Shown: positions 22,560 to 41,952, numbered from the stretch's first letter. The stretch: 64,000 bases of DNA from Ianthella basta (GCA_964019415.1 OZ025871.1:2257129-2321128); one strand, 5' to 3'. Translations and numbers: made by a program. Notes: a model not told the origin generated them from the letters alone.

Positions 22560-23452
22560 CCAATTATTATTATTTATTTATTATTAGAAACTGGTTTCTG
22601 CAAACAATAATAACAGTGTTAGTGTAATTAGTGTTGCAATCAGTCCTTTTGTCCTAGTGCTCTCCATTTGTTCTTATCGGTTGCCTGCTCTGTCAGGGTT
22701 TTGATGTCTGCTTCACACTGCAACTTCAGTTGGTGTTTGCTGAGATCAGCTCGGATGGTCTCAAGGAGATTTGTCTGATGTCGTCCACGTCTCCCCTTGT
22801 ACTCCATGGCTCCCTGTAAGGCAAACCGCATCGCTAGTTGGGCTGGAGTGTCTGTTGCCATGCGCAATACATGCCCCGTCATCCGCCAACGTGCTTCTGT
22901 CACCAACTCTGATAGTGGTCGTGCATCACACCTGATGTAAAGGTGCTCGTTTGAGATGGTGGTAGGCCAGCGGATGCCTAATATGGATCTGAGGTGGCGC
23001 CGATGGCATTTGTCCAAATGGCCAAGGACTGACTGGGGTACTGCCCAGCTGCCACAGTTGTACAACATTATGGACACCACTACCGCATTGTATATCCGCA
23101 GCCTTCTCTGTAGTGTGATGAGGGGATGCCTCAACCACATGGCCCAGAGTGAGTGGAATGCTGCAGTGCCAAGACTGCATCGATGAAATACATCTGCACT
23201 GCTGCATAAAAGTGACCCAAGGGATCTGCTATTACGCCATTGTTCATTACCACGAACAGCTTTGCCATTATTGTCCTTCTGATCTGCATCTGCTAGATGG
23301 ATGTGTGTGAACTCTGTCTTTGATTCGTTCACTAGCAGGTTCCAATCCCGAAGGATGTTGCATGCTGTTGGAAGTAGGAGGTCTAATGGTTCTCTTTTCG
23401 TTATTGGCGAAGTCAACATCATCTGCATATTCCCACTCCAGGGGCATACCAA
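22560..23452 (-). mobile_element. 5'-truncated non-LTR retrotransposon (RT C-terminal part)
   Basis: A 270-codon minus frame covers the region after the RT palm: LLVNESKTEFTHI (thumb start), a long thumb/connection with IYNAVVVSIMLYNCGSWAV, RRHLRSILGIRWPTTISN, ARWRMTGHVLRM and a final KNKWRALG. This order is typical of LINE-type reverse transcriptases. The YxDD core is missing. A TAATAA/AAAT-rich tail (about 22560-22590 read on the minus strand) marks the 3' end. It sits in the space between P2 and M3. From 22252 to 22559 I see nothing else, and 23453-24063 is A/T-rich without features I can support. Confidence 0.75.
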
Positions 23453-24063
23453 TTCATGCCAATCACAATCATTATATAAATTTTATATAATCATTTCTAC
23501 GTGGAAACATTGCATGCACAAGCAGTGCACTTTTATTGCATATGGTGCCATTTCTACAGGAACCAGCTACCTAGCTGTGATGGTCTTTAGGAACTAGGCA
23601 ATTTTTAATATCAGTATACGTATGTAATAAATATTGTCTGATGATTATAATCAATGACGCATGCATGATAGTGATCATGAGTAAAGGTATGCACACAGTA
23701 CTTGGCTACTGTGCATACATATATGCTGTATATGTATATGCAGCAGGGCGAGTATGCATAATTTATGGTGTACATGCTTTGGTGCATGCCATCTTCCTGC
23801 ACAGTCATGATCAGCAATTTGAAATAATATTACATTACAAACTAACTGTCTGAATCTACACTCTACGTCTATACTGTGCATGGGCTGCATGGAAACAAAC
23901 ACATGCAGCTCATACATACATTACTAGAACATGTGTGACAAACTAAATGAGGAGACTGTGTGATCACAAGATACAGGTGTTGGTAGGTTGAAAGACTGCA
24001 TAATTCTAAGCTATGTAAAGTGCCTATACATTAGATAATCAACAAGTATATTGATGAAAACGG

Positions 24064-24232
24064 GCAGTTTTGTGAGCTTTGAACACAGTATCAATATCAA
24101 TAGGTTACAAGGACATTTTGATGCCTAGATATTTTTCAGCGGCACTACGTACATATGTACGTAATAAGATCTATCAAAATGTCCTGTAACCTATTGAGGT
24201 TGATGCTGTGTTCAAAACCCACAAAATTGTCC
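24064..24232. repeat. Foldback element
   Basis: Left arm (CAGTTTTGTGAGCTTTGAAC and onward) and right arm (ending GTTCAAAACCCACAAAATTG) are inverted over about 60 bases with GGTTACAAGGACATTTTGAT matching ATCAAAATGTCCTGTAACC. From 24233 to 25650 I see no gene. A GC-rich patch lies at 24940-24980, and a GC-richer segment with uncalled frames lies at 25160-25540. Confidence 0.7.
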
Positions 24233-25650
24233 TTTTTCATGCATCATTGCCACACAGCAATGAACCTCTATGATATCCTGCAATTTAAGTAAATGGATGC
24301 TCAGTGGAGAGCTAAGGCAAAGGTATATATATGCACATGTCAGTAAATGATATACACACTCACGTACTGTTATATTATGATAGAGCTCTTATTGCGTTTC
24401 CTCCTTCCTCTTTGTCATGATTTGTGTCATAGCTTGCTTTCTCTTTGTACCTCTTCCTATGTAGAGATTAGCAACATGCATAGATAACTGATGAAAAGGG
24501 TTCCTGCTGCCATTTCTGTTGCTGATTAATTTTTGCCAAACTGTTAATTGTGCAAGGGCAAGTCATCACGAGGCCCGGTCGCCTCGTGTTTGTAAATTGT
24601 ATAATAATGATAATAAGTATTTATCACAGTCAAATTGGGACATCAATTGCACAATTGCCAATTTTCTTCGGTATATCAGACAGGCTGGCTGGGTGCCAGA
24701 CTTAAGCTTGTCATATCAGCAGCACTTATAGTCTAGCATGTATTGACTCAAAAAGGGCGGTTTCTGTGTGCATGCTTATAGCTGCTGCACCAGCTGCCTT
24801 GACACCAACATTTTGAATCATGTCATTTGCACGGCGTGGTGCAGACCAGTATACCCTATAGTCAGACAGCATGGTAGCTATACGTACGTACATATTAGGC
24901 AGTCAGGACAGCATCAGTATATATAGATTACGAGCAAGCGCAGCCTTCGGCCGCGCTCGCTCTGCGTCGCGTTGCCCAGTGGACAATGCAGGCCATCCAT
25001 CACCATTTGAGTGATTGCAGTTGGATGAAACTGCCAGGGTATAGTGCTGACCTTGTTTGCACTGACATTGGCCACTATCATTCACTTGCATGCACATAGC
25101 TATACATATAGCTAGCTACACCTACACCATGTTAAAAGAATTGCTTGGTCATGTCTTTCCTTAGCCAATAAGGCAGTGCCTAAGCCAAGCAAGCTTTCTG
25201 CCCAATAGCTTACTTCGCCACAGAGAAAGGGCTTTCAGCAGCCCAGAACGCTGACACATAAAGTACCCAAATAGCGAAACAAAAATACCCACGTACCCGT
25301 AGCCAGAGCAGTTCTCTTGCACCATAAAATAACAGCAAACTTCTGCGCAAGTGCGCGTCGCGCCCGGGAGACCCAAACTGAGGAGCACGGAGTGCCTAAG
25401 AGACGGCTGGCGGCAAGGCACATTCACACTGCCAGAGCGGCCATGTTTGCGGTTACGTCATTGCGTCGTCCAATCAAATGCCCGTTTTTATAATGCCACG
25501 CACAAGCGGACGCACAGACTGGAATTAAGGATACTTATATAGCTGTAAAAGTAGCACCAATAATTTACAGTATCATCATAAAAGTAATGTTACAGCAGTA
25601 TTCACAAAATTATATAGTCATACACCTGTTCTTCTTTTCCCAGGTGTTTA

Positions 25651-31840
<6,190 letters not shown>

Positions 31841-32367
31841 CCTTCCTGAACTGACAGAGCAGCTGACATTTTGTAGTACTGATGTGTGTATCTTAGCATG
31901 CTGTTTTGTAGCTGACTCAGGCCAGTGCATGGGCGGGCCCCCCATGATTGCTTTATCGATCAGGAAGATATTATAGCTGCAGCACCTGTGTTTTTGCAGT
32001 GTTTGCAGGCCTATCATAACTTCCCACCTCCTTACATGATTATTGTTTGACCAAGTTTGCTTTCCCACTTAATGTACACTTTGTTACCATGGATATGAGC
32101 TCCAACAGATATTCATTGATTTAATTAAGCTCACCCCCCAGTGACCAATGAATTCAATTATCTATGCATAACTGCCTAGAGGCATGTGCCTTATTCAGGT
32201 TTGTGTGTGTAGGCTTCCCTGCTACCCCAGGTAGATTGCAACCCAAAAACGGAATTCAATGACTTTTATTTGTGGGATACTCTGATTCCTGCATATTATC
32301 AACCAGCAGAGTTGGATACAACTGTGTGTACTTAGCTACAAGATCAGCAGTTCTTGTCCTGACTGAG
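31841..32367. promoter_or_regulatory. Putative bidirectional promoter of pair 3 (M3/P3)
   Basis: This is the 527-base gap between divergent start codons. The block at 32051-32165 repeats the core of pairs 1 and 2: TTTGCTTTCCCACTTAA, ACTTTGTTACCATGG, CAACAGATATTCATTGATT and GTGACCAATGAAT. Spacing between the sub-blocks is close to that of pair 1. Confidence 0.6.
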
Positions 32368-35300
32368 ATGGCCCTGATTGTCTTAGCTATAACTTTCCTC
32401 ATACTAGCCCATCTAGAAGGTTGCCAACTTCATCTAACACAGGAGGCACAAGGTAAATTCTGTATGTGACAGAAATAATTTGCCTAACAGTATTATGTCA
32501 GACTATCCACTGCTACCTACTTAGTTGTTAGCTGTTAGGAGCGATTGTGAACTCTTTCTGGGCCCTATACTATTCCACTGAGATGGCTGCTTTGACTTTG
32601 ATAGAGTACTGTGATTTAGGTCCTTCAACCTTCTTATTGCTTTGGCTAACACTTAGTCTATAAGATTATCTTGCTATATATGGTTAGATAAGTGAGGGCT
32701 TCTCAGCTGGATCAGGAGGGTATGTACGTATGTAGCTTGCTAGCTAGTTTCTTAATACCTGTAACCACCTTTTAATAAATAGGGTTGGAACCTTAAGCTT
32801 GCCAAAGAAGACTGATGCATTGAAACATAGGCAAGGGTCCTGGCCACGAACTGTTAGAACTACCTTATACTCACTATAGATTAAAGTGTGCATGACTCTC
32901 TGCAGAAAGATGCTCATCCTGAGTGCAGGGTTCCATCCCTTTACCTTGTTGATTGAGTCCTGCCGAGCTAACCAATTGGTGCATGACATGTGAATGAGGC
33001 AAATTAATACTGCAAATAGTTGCATTGACTTTTGACGTTTCTTCAGTATTATTATTATCCTCATTGTATTGATAAAGTTATGTTTGCATGCCATGTTCCT
33101 CTTTTGTCTCCATGCAGTAGCCATGTCATTTCAACCTCCTGCAACAAATGTCAGTGGCAATTTATCATTTAGCTATTGTGTCACTGCATCAGTGAAAGTA
33201 AATGTGACATGCACTGTGGAAGGAATTGATGCAGTTTTCATTTCTGGTATACTGCCCCAAATTCGCATTGGGCAAGACGTGTTCTATCCCAACAATAAAG
33301 ACAGCGTCAGCAAATGGGGAATATTATTTTTTATCAAAAATCTCACCCTGTTGTTTTTTGAATTGCCACTAACTGCTGACACTGATCGGCAGTCTATTAG
33401 TTGTCAAAGTGAGAACTACTCATCCCCAAATATTACTGTACTATCAGGTGAGACAGATGGGCATTGTTAAAGTAGCTTGTGTATTGTGATACATACGTAT
33501 GTTGGAAATCTTTAATACTAGTTGTTCATAATACATGTATTATTATGCATTAATTTTGTAACCGATCTTACTAGCTAGAACTAGCTATGGGGTGGTCTAT
33601 TTGAGTGTGCTCCTGTAGCTGCAATATGGATATTGTTAATAAAATAATGTTCACTACTGTGAAATCAAAAATAGGTGGCAAGGAATAAATTACACTAGAA
33701 CTTGTGTATAGACATGAAGGGAGAGGTCTGAACTCTGTTTGGCTATCCAATTGTCACAGCATTGTAGCGAGTTGAAAGTTTGTCTTCTCACATATTAACA
33801 ATACCCCAATGCCACCATTTTGTTGCATTTGCATACGGAATGAAATGGATGTATAGCAAATTATGTATAATTATAGTTCTTTGGAAACGTAAAAAGTGTA
33901 CAAACTAGTTTAATAAAAAATTTTTTAAAATTGAAAGGGATTTAGGAATTCATGGCTGGCATAAAAGCATAGAAACAAGTTACTCATTATAATGAAATAC
34001 TTTATTTCTGTGGAGGTGGCTTGCCATTCCTAATTTTTTCCTACCAACATTGCCAAGACTAATACCAAGAAGGCTTTCAATGATCAACCGTCTGCATGCA
34101 TATCCAATTAGCAAACATTGCAATGTGGGATCCACTCTACAGTCTAGGAGATTTTAATGCCCAGCTTGATCACAGTAGTGCACGCTTCGTTGTTCACAAA
34201 TTGTCCAATGAAAAATGGGGAGTTATTAGCTGAATTCATGGATGATCATAAACTGTTCTCAGTATTATGCAGCCTCAGAAAGCCAAGGAGCCAGTAGTTC
34301 ACACATTGTGGGCCTAGTGGACACAAGTCCAGAATAGACCATTGTCTAGCCAGGAAGAAGTACAAATCCTCAGCACTGAATGTCCGCCTTATGACACCAG
34401 CAACAGTAACCTCTGACCACAGACTCCTACATGTAGATGTTAGGCTCAGGTTTGCAGCACATACAACCAAGGCTTCTCAGTTGAAGTTAGACTGGGAGGC
34501 ACTGGGAGATCCTGACATAGCAAAGATAGTGGTTAATGAAGTGAAGAGCCAGCTCAATCACCATGACACGGTTAACTACACGTTGTTTGCCAAGTGGCCA
34601 CTGATGCTTGTAGCCTAAGGGAGCATCTACCAACTGTCCAAGTCCGGCAGAGTGAGAAACCATGGGTTGATAAGGACATCTGTGCAGCTAGGGATGGACT
34701 GAGTACAGCTAGACATCAGCACCGTATGCTGAGGACCACTCAAACAAGATATAACTAGCAGAGGCTGCACGGGCATTGTCCACTATGTATACCACAAAAC
34801 AGGAGCAGTACTATTCACAGCTGGCAGATGAAGTGGAGGAGTCAACATTGCAGAGCAGACATGCTGCAGCATGGGCTACCATTAACATCATCACCGGCAG
34901 GAAGCGCCGACAGAATTGTAACATCCCTGCAGACTCTCCCCAACAGCGGCTTCGCCAATGGAGGGACCATGCATGCACTTCCAACAACTACTCACTGCTG
35001 TAGATGAAACAGAACCCTTTTTTCGCAGTCAATTGTCACAGAAGAATTGGATATTGACACCAGCTCCATCACAGCTGCTGAAGTGCAACTTGCAGCACGC
35101 ACACTCAGAAGCAGGAAGTGTCCAGGGCCTGATGGCATTTCACCAGAACTACTGAAGCTAGCTGGCATTCAAGATATCATTCTCCCTATCCTAAATCAGG
35201 CCTTAGACAATGGAGACACCCCTCATGAATGGAGGCAGTCAGGTCTGTTACCCCTTTTAAAGAAAGGTGACAGGAGTCGTTGTGCCAACTACAGAGGGAT

Positions 35301-36616
35301 TTCACTCATGCCCCTGGTAGGGAAGTTCTACAATAGAGTGCTGCTCAACCAAATCAGAGGAAAGATAGAACCACTCCTTTGTCACAACCAGAATGGTTTT
35401 TGCCCAGGCAGATCCACAGTACAACACGTGCTGTCCCTTCGTAGAATTCTGGAGCAGTGTAGGGCGAGGCAGAACACCAACTGTGTTGCAGTCTTTGTAG
35501 ACTTCTCTAAGATCTTTGACAGCATCTCGAGGGCTAGAATGGAGTTGATACTATCCTGCTACGGCATCCCACAGAAGATTGTCAAAGCCATCATGTCTAT
35601 GTACTCGTACGCCAGTGCCACCGTGTTCTCACCTGATGAACAGAGTGATCCATTTGATATCACTGCTGGTGTGCTGCAAGGAGACACCCTGTCCCCTTTC
35701 CTATTCGTTGTAGTTGTTGACTACATCATGAGATTGACTGTTCCTGATCCCAGTGTTGGCTTCAGATGGAAAAGACAAGAAGGATCCCGGAAACCTGCTG
35801 GCTACATCGTGGATCTTGGCTATGCTGATGACCTAGTCCTTCTGGCCAACTCAGCTGACAACGCTCAACAACTGCTCACTGCCCTCGAAACCAATGCCAA
35901 AATTGTGGACCTCAAGATTAACATCTCCAAAACAGGGTTCATGCTAGCAGGAGACTTCAGTGAACAACCTGTTCTCACTACATCATATGGGCCAATTAGA
36001 CAGGTTGATGACTTCAAATACTTGGGTTGTTGGATGAGCGACTCCAAGGAATTCCTTCATGGTTCAGTGAGCACAGGCATTTGATGCAGCCAATCGCATG
36101 CGGCTTGTGTGGAAGTCAGATATCTGGAAGATCCGGTTGTCAAAGTTGAACGTGTCCTCCTGTACGCCAGTGAGACATGGTGCATGACTCAGTGGATAGA
36201 AAAGAGGTTGGATGGAGCATACACTCGACTACTGCAGAAGCCTCTCAACATCAGCTGGAAGCTAAAGGACCCCAACACTGAACTTTATGGAATGCTACCA
36301 CGGTCGTCCACACTGGTCACAAAGCGGAGACTACAACTAGCTGGCCACCGCTTCAGAGCAAGTGGTGCACAATGCCAACCTGCTACAGACCTGGTGTTCT
36401 GGCAGAGCCATGAGAAGTTCTGAACTGGACAAGGCAACACCCTAACCTCCACCTGTATGCTGAGATGTGACACTGGACTTGAATTGGATGAGTTGCGCAG
36501 AGTTGCCTTGAACAGAGATGAGTGGAGAAATTTGTGCCATAGGGCTACTTGACATTGATAGGAACATTAGCATTAATCCTCCGACTTAACAGTGCATGCA
36601 TTGCACTTAGTTGCAT

Positions 36617-36704
<88 letters not shown>

Positions 36705-38661
36705 ACCTGATTTCCTTTTTTGGGTTTATGTACAAAGAAATTAGGAATATATGGCAAGCCACCTCCACAGAAATGAAGTATGTCCAATGTTCTGAGTAGC
36801 TTGTTTCTAGGCTTTTTATGCTGGCCATTCCTAAATCTCTTTCAATGTTAAAGGAAATCTTTATTATACTATAAAGTATGTAGGCAAATGCTAGGGCTTG
36901 TTACTGCTCCCTCCTTTTTCTTTTCTGTAGATGACAATCAATGCATAGTTCCTACATCTGTGATTCTGACATCTACATCAATTGCAAGTTTGTCAGCTGA
37001 TGTTGATCTGTCTTCAGTGCAGTCACAGTCAATTACACAGGCTGTGTCTAGTTTCCTCCCTGCACCATCAGTCGAACCAGAAATACCAGGTATTATACAA
37101 ATAGTATACTGTGGTTTAATTAATGAAGGAACTCAATTTTGCAACACACCAAAATCTTGTTCAGCAGCTGTCCACACTTTCGGTCATTCGCAGCTGTCTC
37201 TTGTATAGCTTATAGCTATAGCTATTGTTGTACAAGGGACAGCTGTGAAAAAGCAACTTTATTAACTTGCTTTCCTGTTGCATTGTAAATACTGTACAGC
37301 CCATAAACATGCATCTGCAAGTGACCTAAAGCTTGAGCAAATACTGAAACTTAGTAAGATGTAGCAACTTTAACAACAGATGGTGTTGGAATACTATGGA
37401 CAGTTTTAATGTACATGCATACTCAGAATTAGATAGATACATGCTGTAGATTTTGGATGGCAGATCGATAGTTTTTATAATATTATTATAATGTTGTGTT
37501 TCCAACCTTAATGCAGGTGTATCACACAATGTCATTGGCGGTGTTCTAGGAGCTGTGTTTTTCACATTGCTGGTAGTGGCATGCATTAGTTGTGTTGTAG
37601 TTGGTTACTGCATCAAGAAAAAAAGTGAGTTTACAAAACACTATGCTGTACGCATGCAATGTAAACATATACTGTACTAGCAGAGAGGCCCACCTTTAGC
37701 GAGCTTCAGCTCCCAATGCTCTCGGTGCACTCTCAATGTTTCCCGGTGCACTCAGCAACCATGTTACTGATACAGCTAAAAATAAAAATTAGCTGGTGGG
37801 ATGATTATGTTTAAACTTGACCATGGACGACAGCCAATCAAGTCCGGTTAAATCCGCTAGTCAATGAGAGCAATAATTACAAAATGGCCGTCGTCCACTA
37901 ACGAAAATGCGGAAATGGATGGATAAGTTGCTACGATCCACAGAATGGGCGACGTCAACCCCGCTATAACCTGACCCGTGCCCTCAGCAACCACAGCGAG
38001 TTTGACGACAATGGAGCAAGAAACGTGCGCACATAGTAAACACACACACACACAGAGACAGACAGACAGACCGACACTTTTGGCTTTATATATTAGATGC
38101 TATTTACAGGATTTGTTATAATTATACTTGATTTGCTATGTAATTACATCCAGCTATGTGTAATGTAGGTCCACAATATTCTTAATTAATGTTACACTGC
38201 ATGCGGACTATACATGTGTAAAAAGTTATGTGTAATATTGTATTTGTTTGTAAGTGCATTTGTTATGTTATTTTGTAACTGTATTCATTTATTTATATAG
38301 AAAATACTAATGGTCCCCAAGATCCTGATGCTCCCCCAATGGAATTGGAACATCCACTGTAAGTTATAAAGAAATCACACAATTGTGTATACAGTACAGT
38401 ACATGTAAGCACATGTGTATGTGTATGCATGCACAAAACACATGTACACACACACACACTTTAATTCCCTCCTCCCTGCTCACACACTGCAGTGAAGAAG
38501 GATCTGGGCCGGCTCAGGATACGAATGATGATACAGTGAACAATGATAATGGTGAGGCTGGTGTGCAGGAGAATGAGTATGGCACCATGCCTTCAAGCAC
38601 AGTGTTGCATCAAGGGTCAGACTCCAATGAATGGGGGGAAGAAACAAACAACAATAATTAG
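32368..38661 (+). CDS. P3: Cys-rich ectodomain single-pass membrane protein (pair 3, plus partner)
   Basis: Six exons: 32368-32452 (signal peptide, MALIVLAITFLILAHLEG), 33118-33447 (ectodomain), 36931-37089 (stalk), 37517-37624 (membrane span), 38301-38358 and 38493-38661 (tail, stop TAG at 38659-38661). About 302 residues. Ectodomain Cys: SYCVTAS, NVTCTV and ISCQSEN, with QCIVP opening the stalk. The span includes GGVLGAVFFTLLVVACISCV and ends in CIKKK. The tail is acidic and Asn-rich and contains NEYGTMPS, a Tyr-x-x-Met motif absent from P2, then VLHQGSDS. A YxxM motif can bind PI3-kinase SH2 domains in animals; use of it here is inference. The ectodomain-to-stalk intron holds a retrotransposon. 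The last intron but one holds a SINE-like element. An AATAAA lies at 39363. Confidence 0.84.
33931..36855 (+). mobile_element. Non-LTR retrotransposon remnant flanked by inverted repeats
   Basis: The core is an RT frame at 35047-36084 with CPGPDGISPELLK, NYRGISLMPLVGK, NGFCPGRSTVQH, VFVDFSKIFDS and catalytic YADD, then VLQGDTLSPFLF-type palm motifs and KYLGCWM. Upstream is a broken endonuclease region (GDFNAQLD at about 34150; SDHRLLHVDVRLRF at 34400-34450) interrupted by frameshifts. Downstream, 36109-36423 continues in another frame (YASETWCMTQW). A (GAT)n tail ends it. Unusually, about 110 bases at 33931-34040 recur inverted at 36735-36855 (shared CTGTGGAGGTGGCTTGCCAT). The element lies inside the P3 stalk intron in the sense orientation and is inactive as it stands. 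Confidence 0.78.
36617..36702. repeat. (GAT)n trinucleotide repeat
   Basis: About 28 perfect GAT units at the 3' end of the retrotransposon, read as its tail. The poly-Ser and poly-His frames on the minus strand are artefacts of it. Confidence 0.92.
37683..38095 (-). mobile_element. SINE-like dispersed element, copy 1
   Basis: The reverse complement of 37860-38050 matches 42370-42540 (TTTCTTGCTCC, CTCGCTGTGGTTGC, GGTTATAGCGGGGTTGACGT, GACGACGGCCATTTT) and partly 57140-57230. The left part (GTGGGATGATTATGTTTAAA and onward) resembles 40058-40230. It is non-coding and lies in a P3 tail intron. Confidence 0.55.
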
Positions 38662-40671
38662 CATTGCCAAATTATATAATTATTGAATTGAGTTAGGAAA
38701 TTGAAGTTGCGATATACAACTCATTGATCAGTCAGTATTTAAATTATGCTGAGAACTGGTATTATAGCTGTTGACTATGTAATCATTATGCTTTTAGATA
38801 CAGTCATGCTATTTTTGCTGAGGGATAATGACTACGTAGTAGCTTCATCAGAGCTTCATTAAGATTCATTCCATTGTTGTAGTGTCATAATTATATAGTA
38901 TTCATATGTGATGTCATTCACCTGATTTCTATTTTGCAATTACAAAATTAATGCAAGTTGATGCAGACATATTATATAATAATCAAACTTCTCTACATAA
39001 TGATGATCACTTTTACATTAGCAATAATTATTATGCATAATGGCACATGCAACATTAACACATGTGGAGGGTCATGTCCAGTACAACATTATATATAGAT
39101 ATATATATATATGTACACACTCATCAGTCTGCTGCATATTCCACATGCTGAGACTGTTGTGCCTGGAGCGAATCAATTTGTAAAGGTATTGTATAATAAT
39201 TATAGCTATATAGCTATACATATCTTTGAGGTTACAGCTATAGCAAGCTATATATATAGCTTATCCTTAATTAAGAATGGATGACTGGCTTGGAGGCGAG
39301 TCTGTGGAGGGAACAGTCTGTCACATTGGTACTTCCACATCAATTGTTAGATTCGATATATAATAAAGTAGCATATAAACTCAGTTTGGTTCTTTACTTG
39401 TTTGCAACCTATAGCTCCTAGCTTCTCTTTATTGTGGACATACAGTACGTACAGTGACTGGTTGACATGTGCTCCTACTCTTGTGTAGGACCGAACCAGA
39501 TGTATTTTGGTGTGACATATGCAGCCTTCTGCTTTGAAACATGCTCCACTAAGGATGAACAAATTGTTTGTATACTCCTTAGACTATCCCTCACCTTCCA
39601 TACTCCTATACTAAGAATGAGTGTACAAATGGATAAACGAGCCTAGGAATGGTCTAGTTAGCTAAACACAATAAACAGAGGAACATTATCCTTTAACTGG
39701 CAAATGTCCTGTGACTAACAGATCCACAAAAATTATTCTTGAAATTCTGGCCATGCATGGAAGAGCATGATATATTGCCTTTGCATAAATATGTAGCCAT
39801 GACGTCTATGCTTGTGTGTCCAATTAACAAGAGTGAGATGTAAACTTGATGGCATCCTTTGGTAATGATCTGCATTGCTGTCAATTGTGTGCATGCAAAA
39901 CACCTCAGACTCACCCACTACAGTATTTAATGATAGTTATCATTACATGTCATTTGTTTCCTTAATTTTCAGAGGTCAGGAGTGGGAATTTTTACTATAA
40001 TTATAGAGAAAGGGCCACATTAATAACAATTAATGGTGAGTTTTATTTTGTTCTATAGACAACTAGTGGGGTGCCCGCCTTTGGCAGGCTTCTGCTACGG
40101 TGAGTCGGAGCCAGACTGATTTGAAGAATCTGCGCTGTTAGCAACGGAGGGTAGTTGCTATAATGATGGCCAAGTTTAAATTTGATTGTTGGACGACAGC
40201 AAATCAAACCGTTTGACAACTGGAACATATAGATATAGATATAAATAACATTATTTATATATATTGTGGAACCTGTCTAAGACAGCTAGGCAGCCACCTC
40301 CTAAAACAGCTAGCCGCTCTGCCCCCAAATAGCTCTAAAACATTGCAATGTACCTGTGTATAGAGAAGCCACCTCTCTATAAAGGTCAGTTAGAACTGGC
40401 TGGAAGGTGCATGGCTGTCTTAGAAGGTTTCACCGCATGAATCTTTAAATTGGAATGCACGTATAATAGGCTATCAAGTTTATTTATACTGCTTTGAGCT
40501 TTGATTGGTTGAGGCATCAGTCACATCACAGCTATAGTTCAAACATTGTTCAAAACTGGGCCATATGTAGCATGAGAAGGCAGGTCATTGCAGTTGGCTA
40601 CTGCTGATGGGCTAGGTTGAAATTGGGTGAATCACTGGATACTTACGCTGACCAGCCTTCTACACGGTAGC
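38662..40671. other. Intergenic, no gene seen
   Basis: A/T-rich sequence after P3, with a (TA)n run near 39096 and an AATAAA at 39363 that could end the P3 transcript. It also has a partial SINE-like fragment at 40058-40230 and a MITE-like copy at 40264-40435 (ends AACCTGTCTAAG / CTTAGAAGGTTTCAC). Short frames of 60-73 codons are not supported as genes. Confidence 0.5.
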
Positions 40672-41190
40672 TATACAATGTATAAAAAATTAACGTTGCA
40701 CTATTGTGTGCACATTATACTCCTCAGGTTAGTCACATTGTGGTCTAGATATGTATAGCGCAGTAATGGTCACAAGTACTCACACAGTGTTACTTATGGA
40801 GCCTGTATTTCACCAAGGCAGGGTGCCAGGGGAAAGTAAACAAGGAGGCGTGGTCATTAGCACAAGAGGTGTGGCCAAGGCCAGGATGTGGGCACGTTTG
40901 GGAGGGAATAAGTGAGTATGTTTGCAAAGGAATGCACCCTTGTTCCCAGGATCACCACAATGTTCACACTTGGTGCAACCTGGGGACTACGTTTGTACAC
41001 ACTCATGTTTGCTTGCATGCCGAAATGTCTGGCATTATCTGCACCATGAAGTTGCTGTGATTGCATGTGCATGTATTGGACTTGAAATGATGCTTGCACA
41101 TGCACTCTTAACAAGTGTATGTACAATAAATCAATGCACAAAACCACTGAGTATTGAAATATCTCTACTTGCACTGGTGGTGGCTTTTGA
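40672..41190 (+). repeat. Array-specific intron block, copy 4 (orphan)
   Basis: Collinear with the M2 intron block at 12540-13130: CTATACAATGTATAAAA, GGTTAGTCACATTG, ACTCACACAGTGTTA, TTTCACCAAGGCAGGGTGCC, AGGAGGCGTGGTCA, CACAAGAGGTGTGGCCAAGG, GCCAGGATGTGGGCAC, CACAAAACCACTGAGTATTG. It has the same orientation as copies 1-3, but no Ig, FN3 or membrane exon lies on either side. This supports a lost fourth receptor pair. Confidence 0.65.
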
Positions 41191-41478
41191 GAAACAATAT
41201 AGGGGCTACCTGAAGCACCCCTAGAAAGCAGCAGAACAATCGCTTTAGTACGACGTTTGTACGATGGCTAGAATATCTTCGCATATTATTCATACGCCAG
41301 GAATACTTCCAGACTGAGAGGCAGGCTATACGAATAGTTAAAACCGAATCAAGTGTGTGCCAAAATCATACGCCATGCAATACATAAACAACGGTTGCTG
41401 AAAGGCTGTCAATCCCACTTTTCAACTAAGGATTTGTGGCGATTGTCTGTATTCCGTATTATTATTAGTCTGCCTAAA

Positions 41479-41630
41479 TAGACCGTCCCAAATACGCCCA
41501 GGGCGCTTAGCAGAAGGCACGCTCTAGCAGGGATAGCGATTAGTTCACCCACTTTTTTTGACGATCAGATCCCTTTTCCCGCTAGACCGTTTTTCCCTTC
41601 TGCGCATCTGGCGCTTATTGGGACGGTCTA
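41479..41630. repeat. Foldback, TAGACCGTCCCAA ends
   Basis: Left TAGACCGTCCCAAATACGCC and right GGCGCTTATTGGGACGGTCTA are inverted, with a second inner pair (GCAGAAGG / CCTTCTGC). It lies about 320 bases upstream of the integrin start codon and could be part of that promoter region. Confidence 0.65.
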
Positions 41631-41952
41631 GCTACTCTGACTATATTAGTATTGGCCAGACCGCTTCCGATTCCCAGTTTGCGCGTAAACTAAATTGCCA
41701 CCTGGAAACAGCCATGAGGCCGAGTATAATCTGCGGGCTGAGGCGCCAGGAAGCACACAGCCACACTGAAACAGAAACATCATGCTTTTGACATAGTTGT
41801 CAGCCGTTTGTATCTCAACAACAGCTGTACACACGTTGTGCTATGTAGTACACAAAGGATTAATTTTCGTTTTGGAAGCAGGAGTAAATGGACCAGAACG
41901 CATCCTCTGCTCTGTAGAAATAGATCTCTATAATATTATCCCTCACTGGGTC

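Noticed and set aside
36545..36828. Poly-Ser / poly-His proteins on the minus strand
   Set aside because: Translation of the (GAT)n tail of the retrotransposon.
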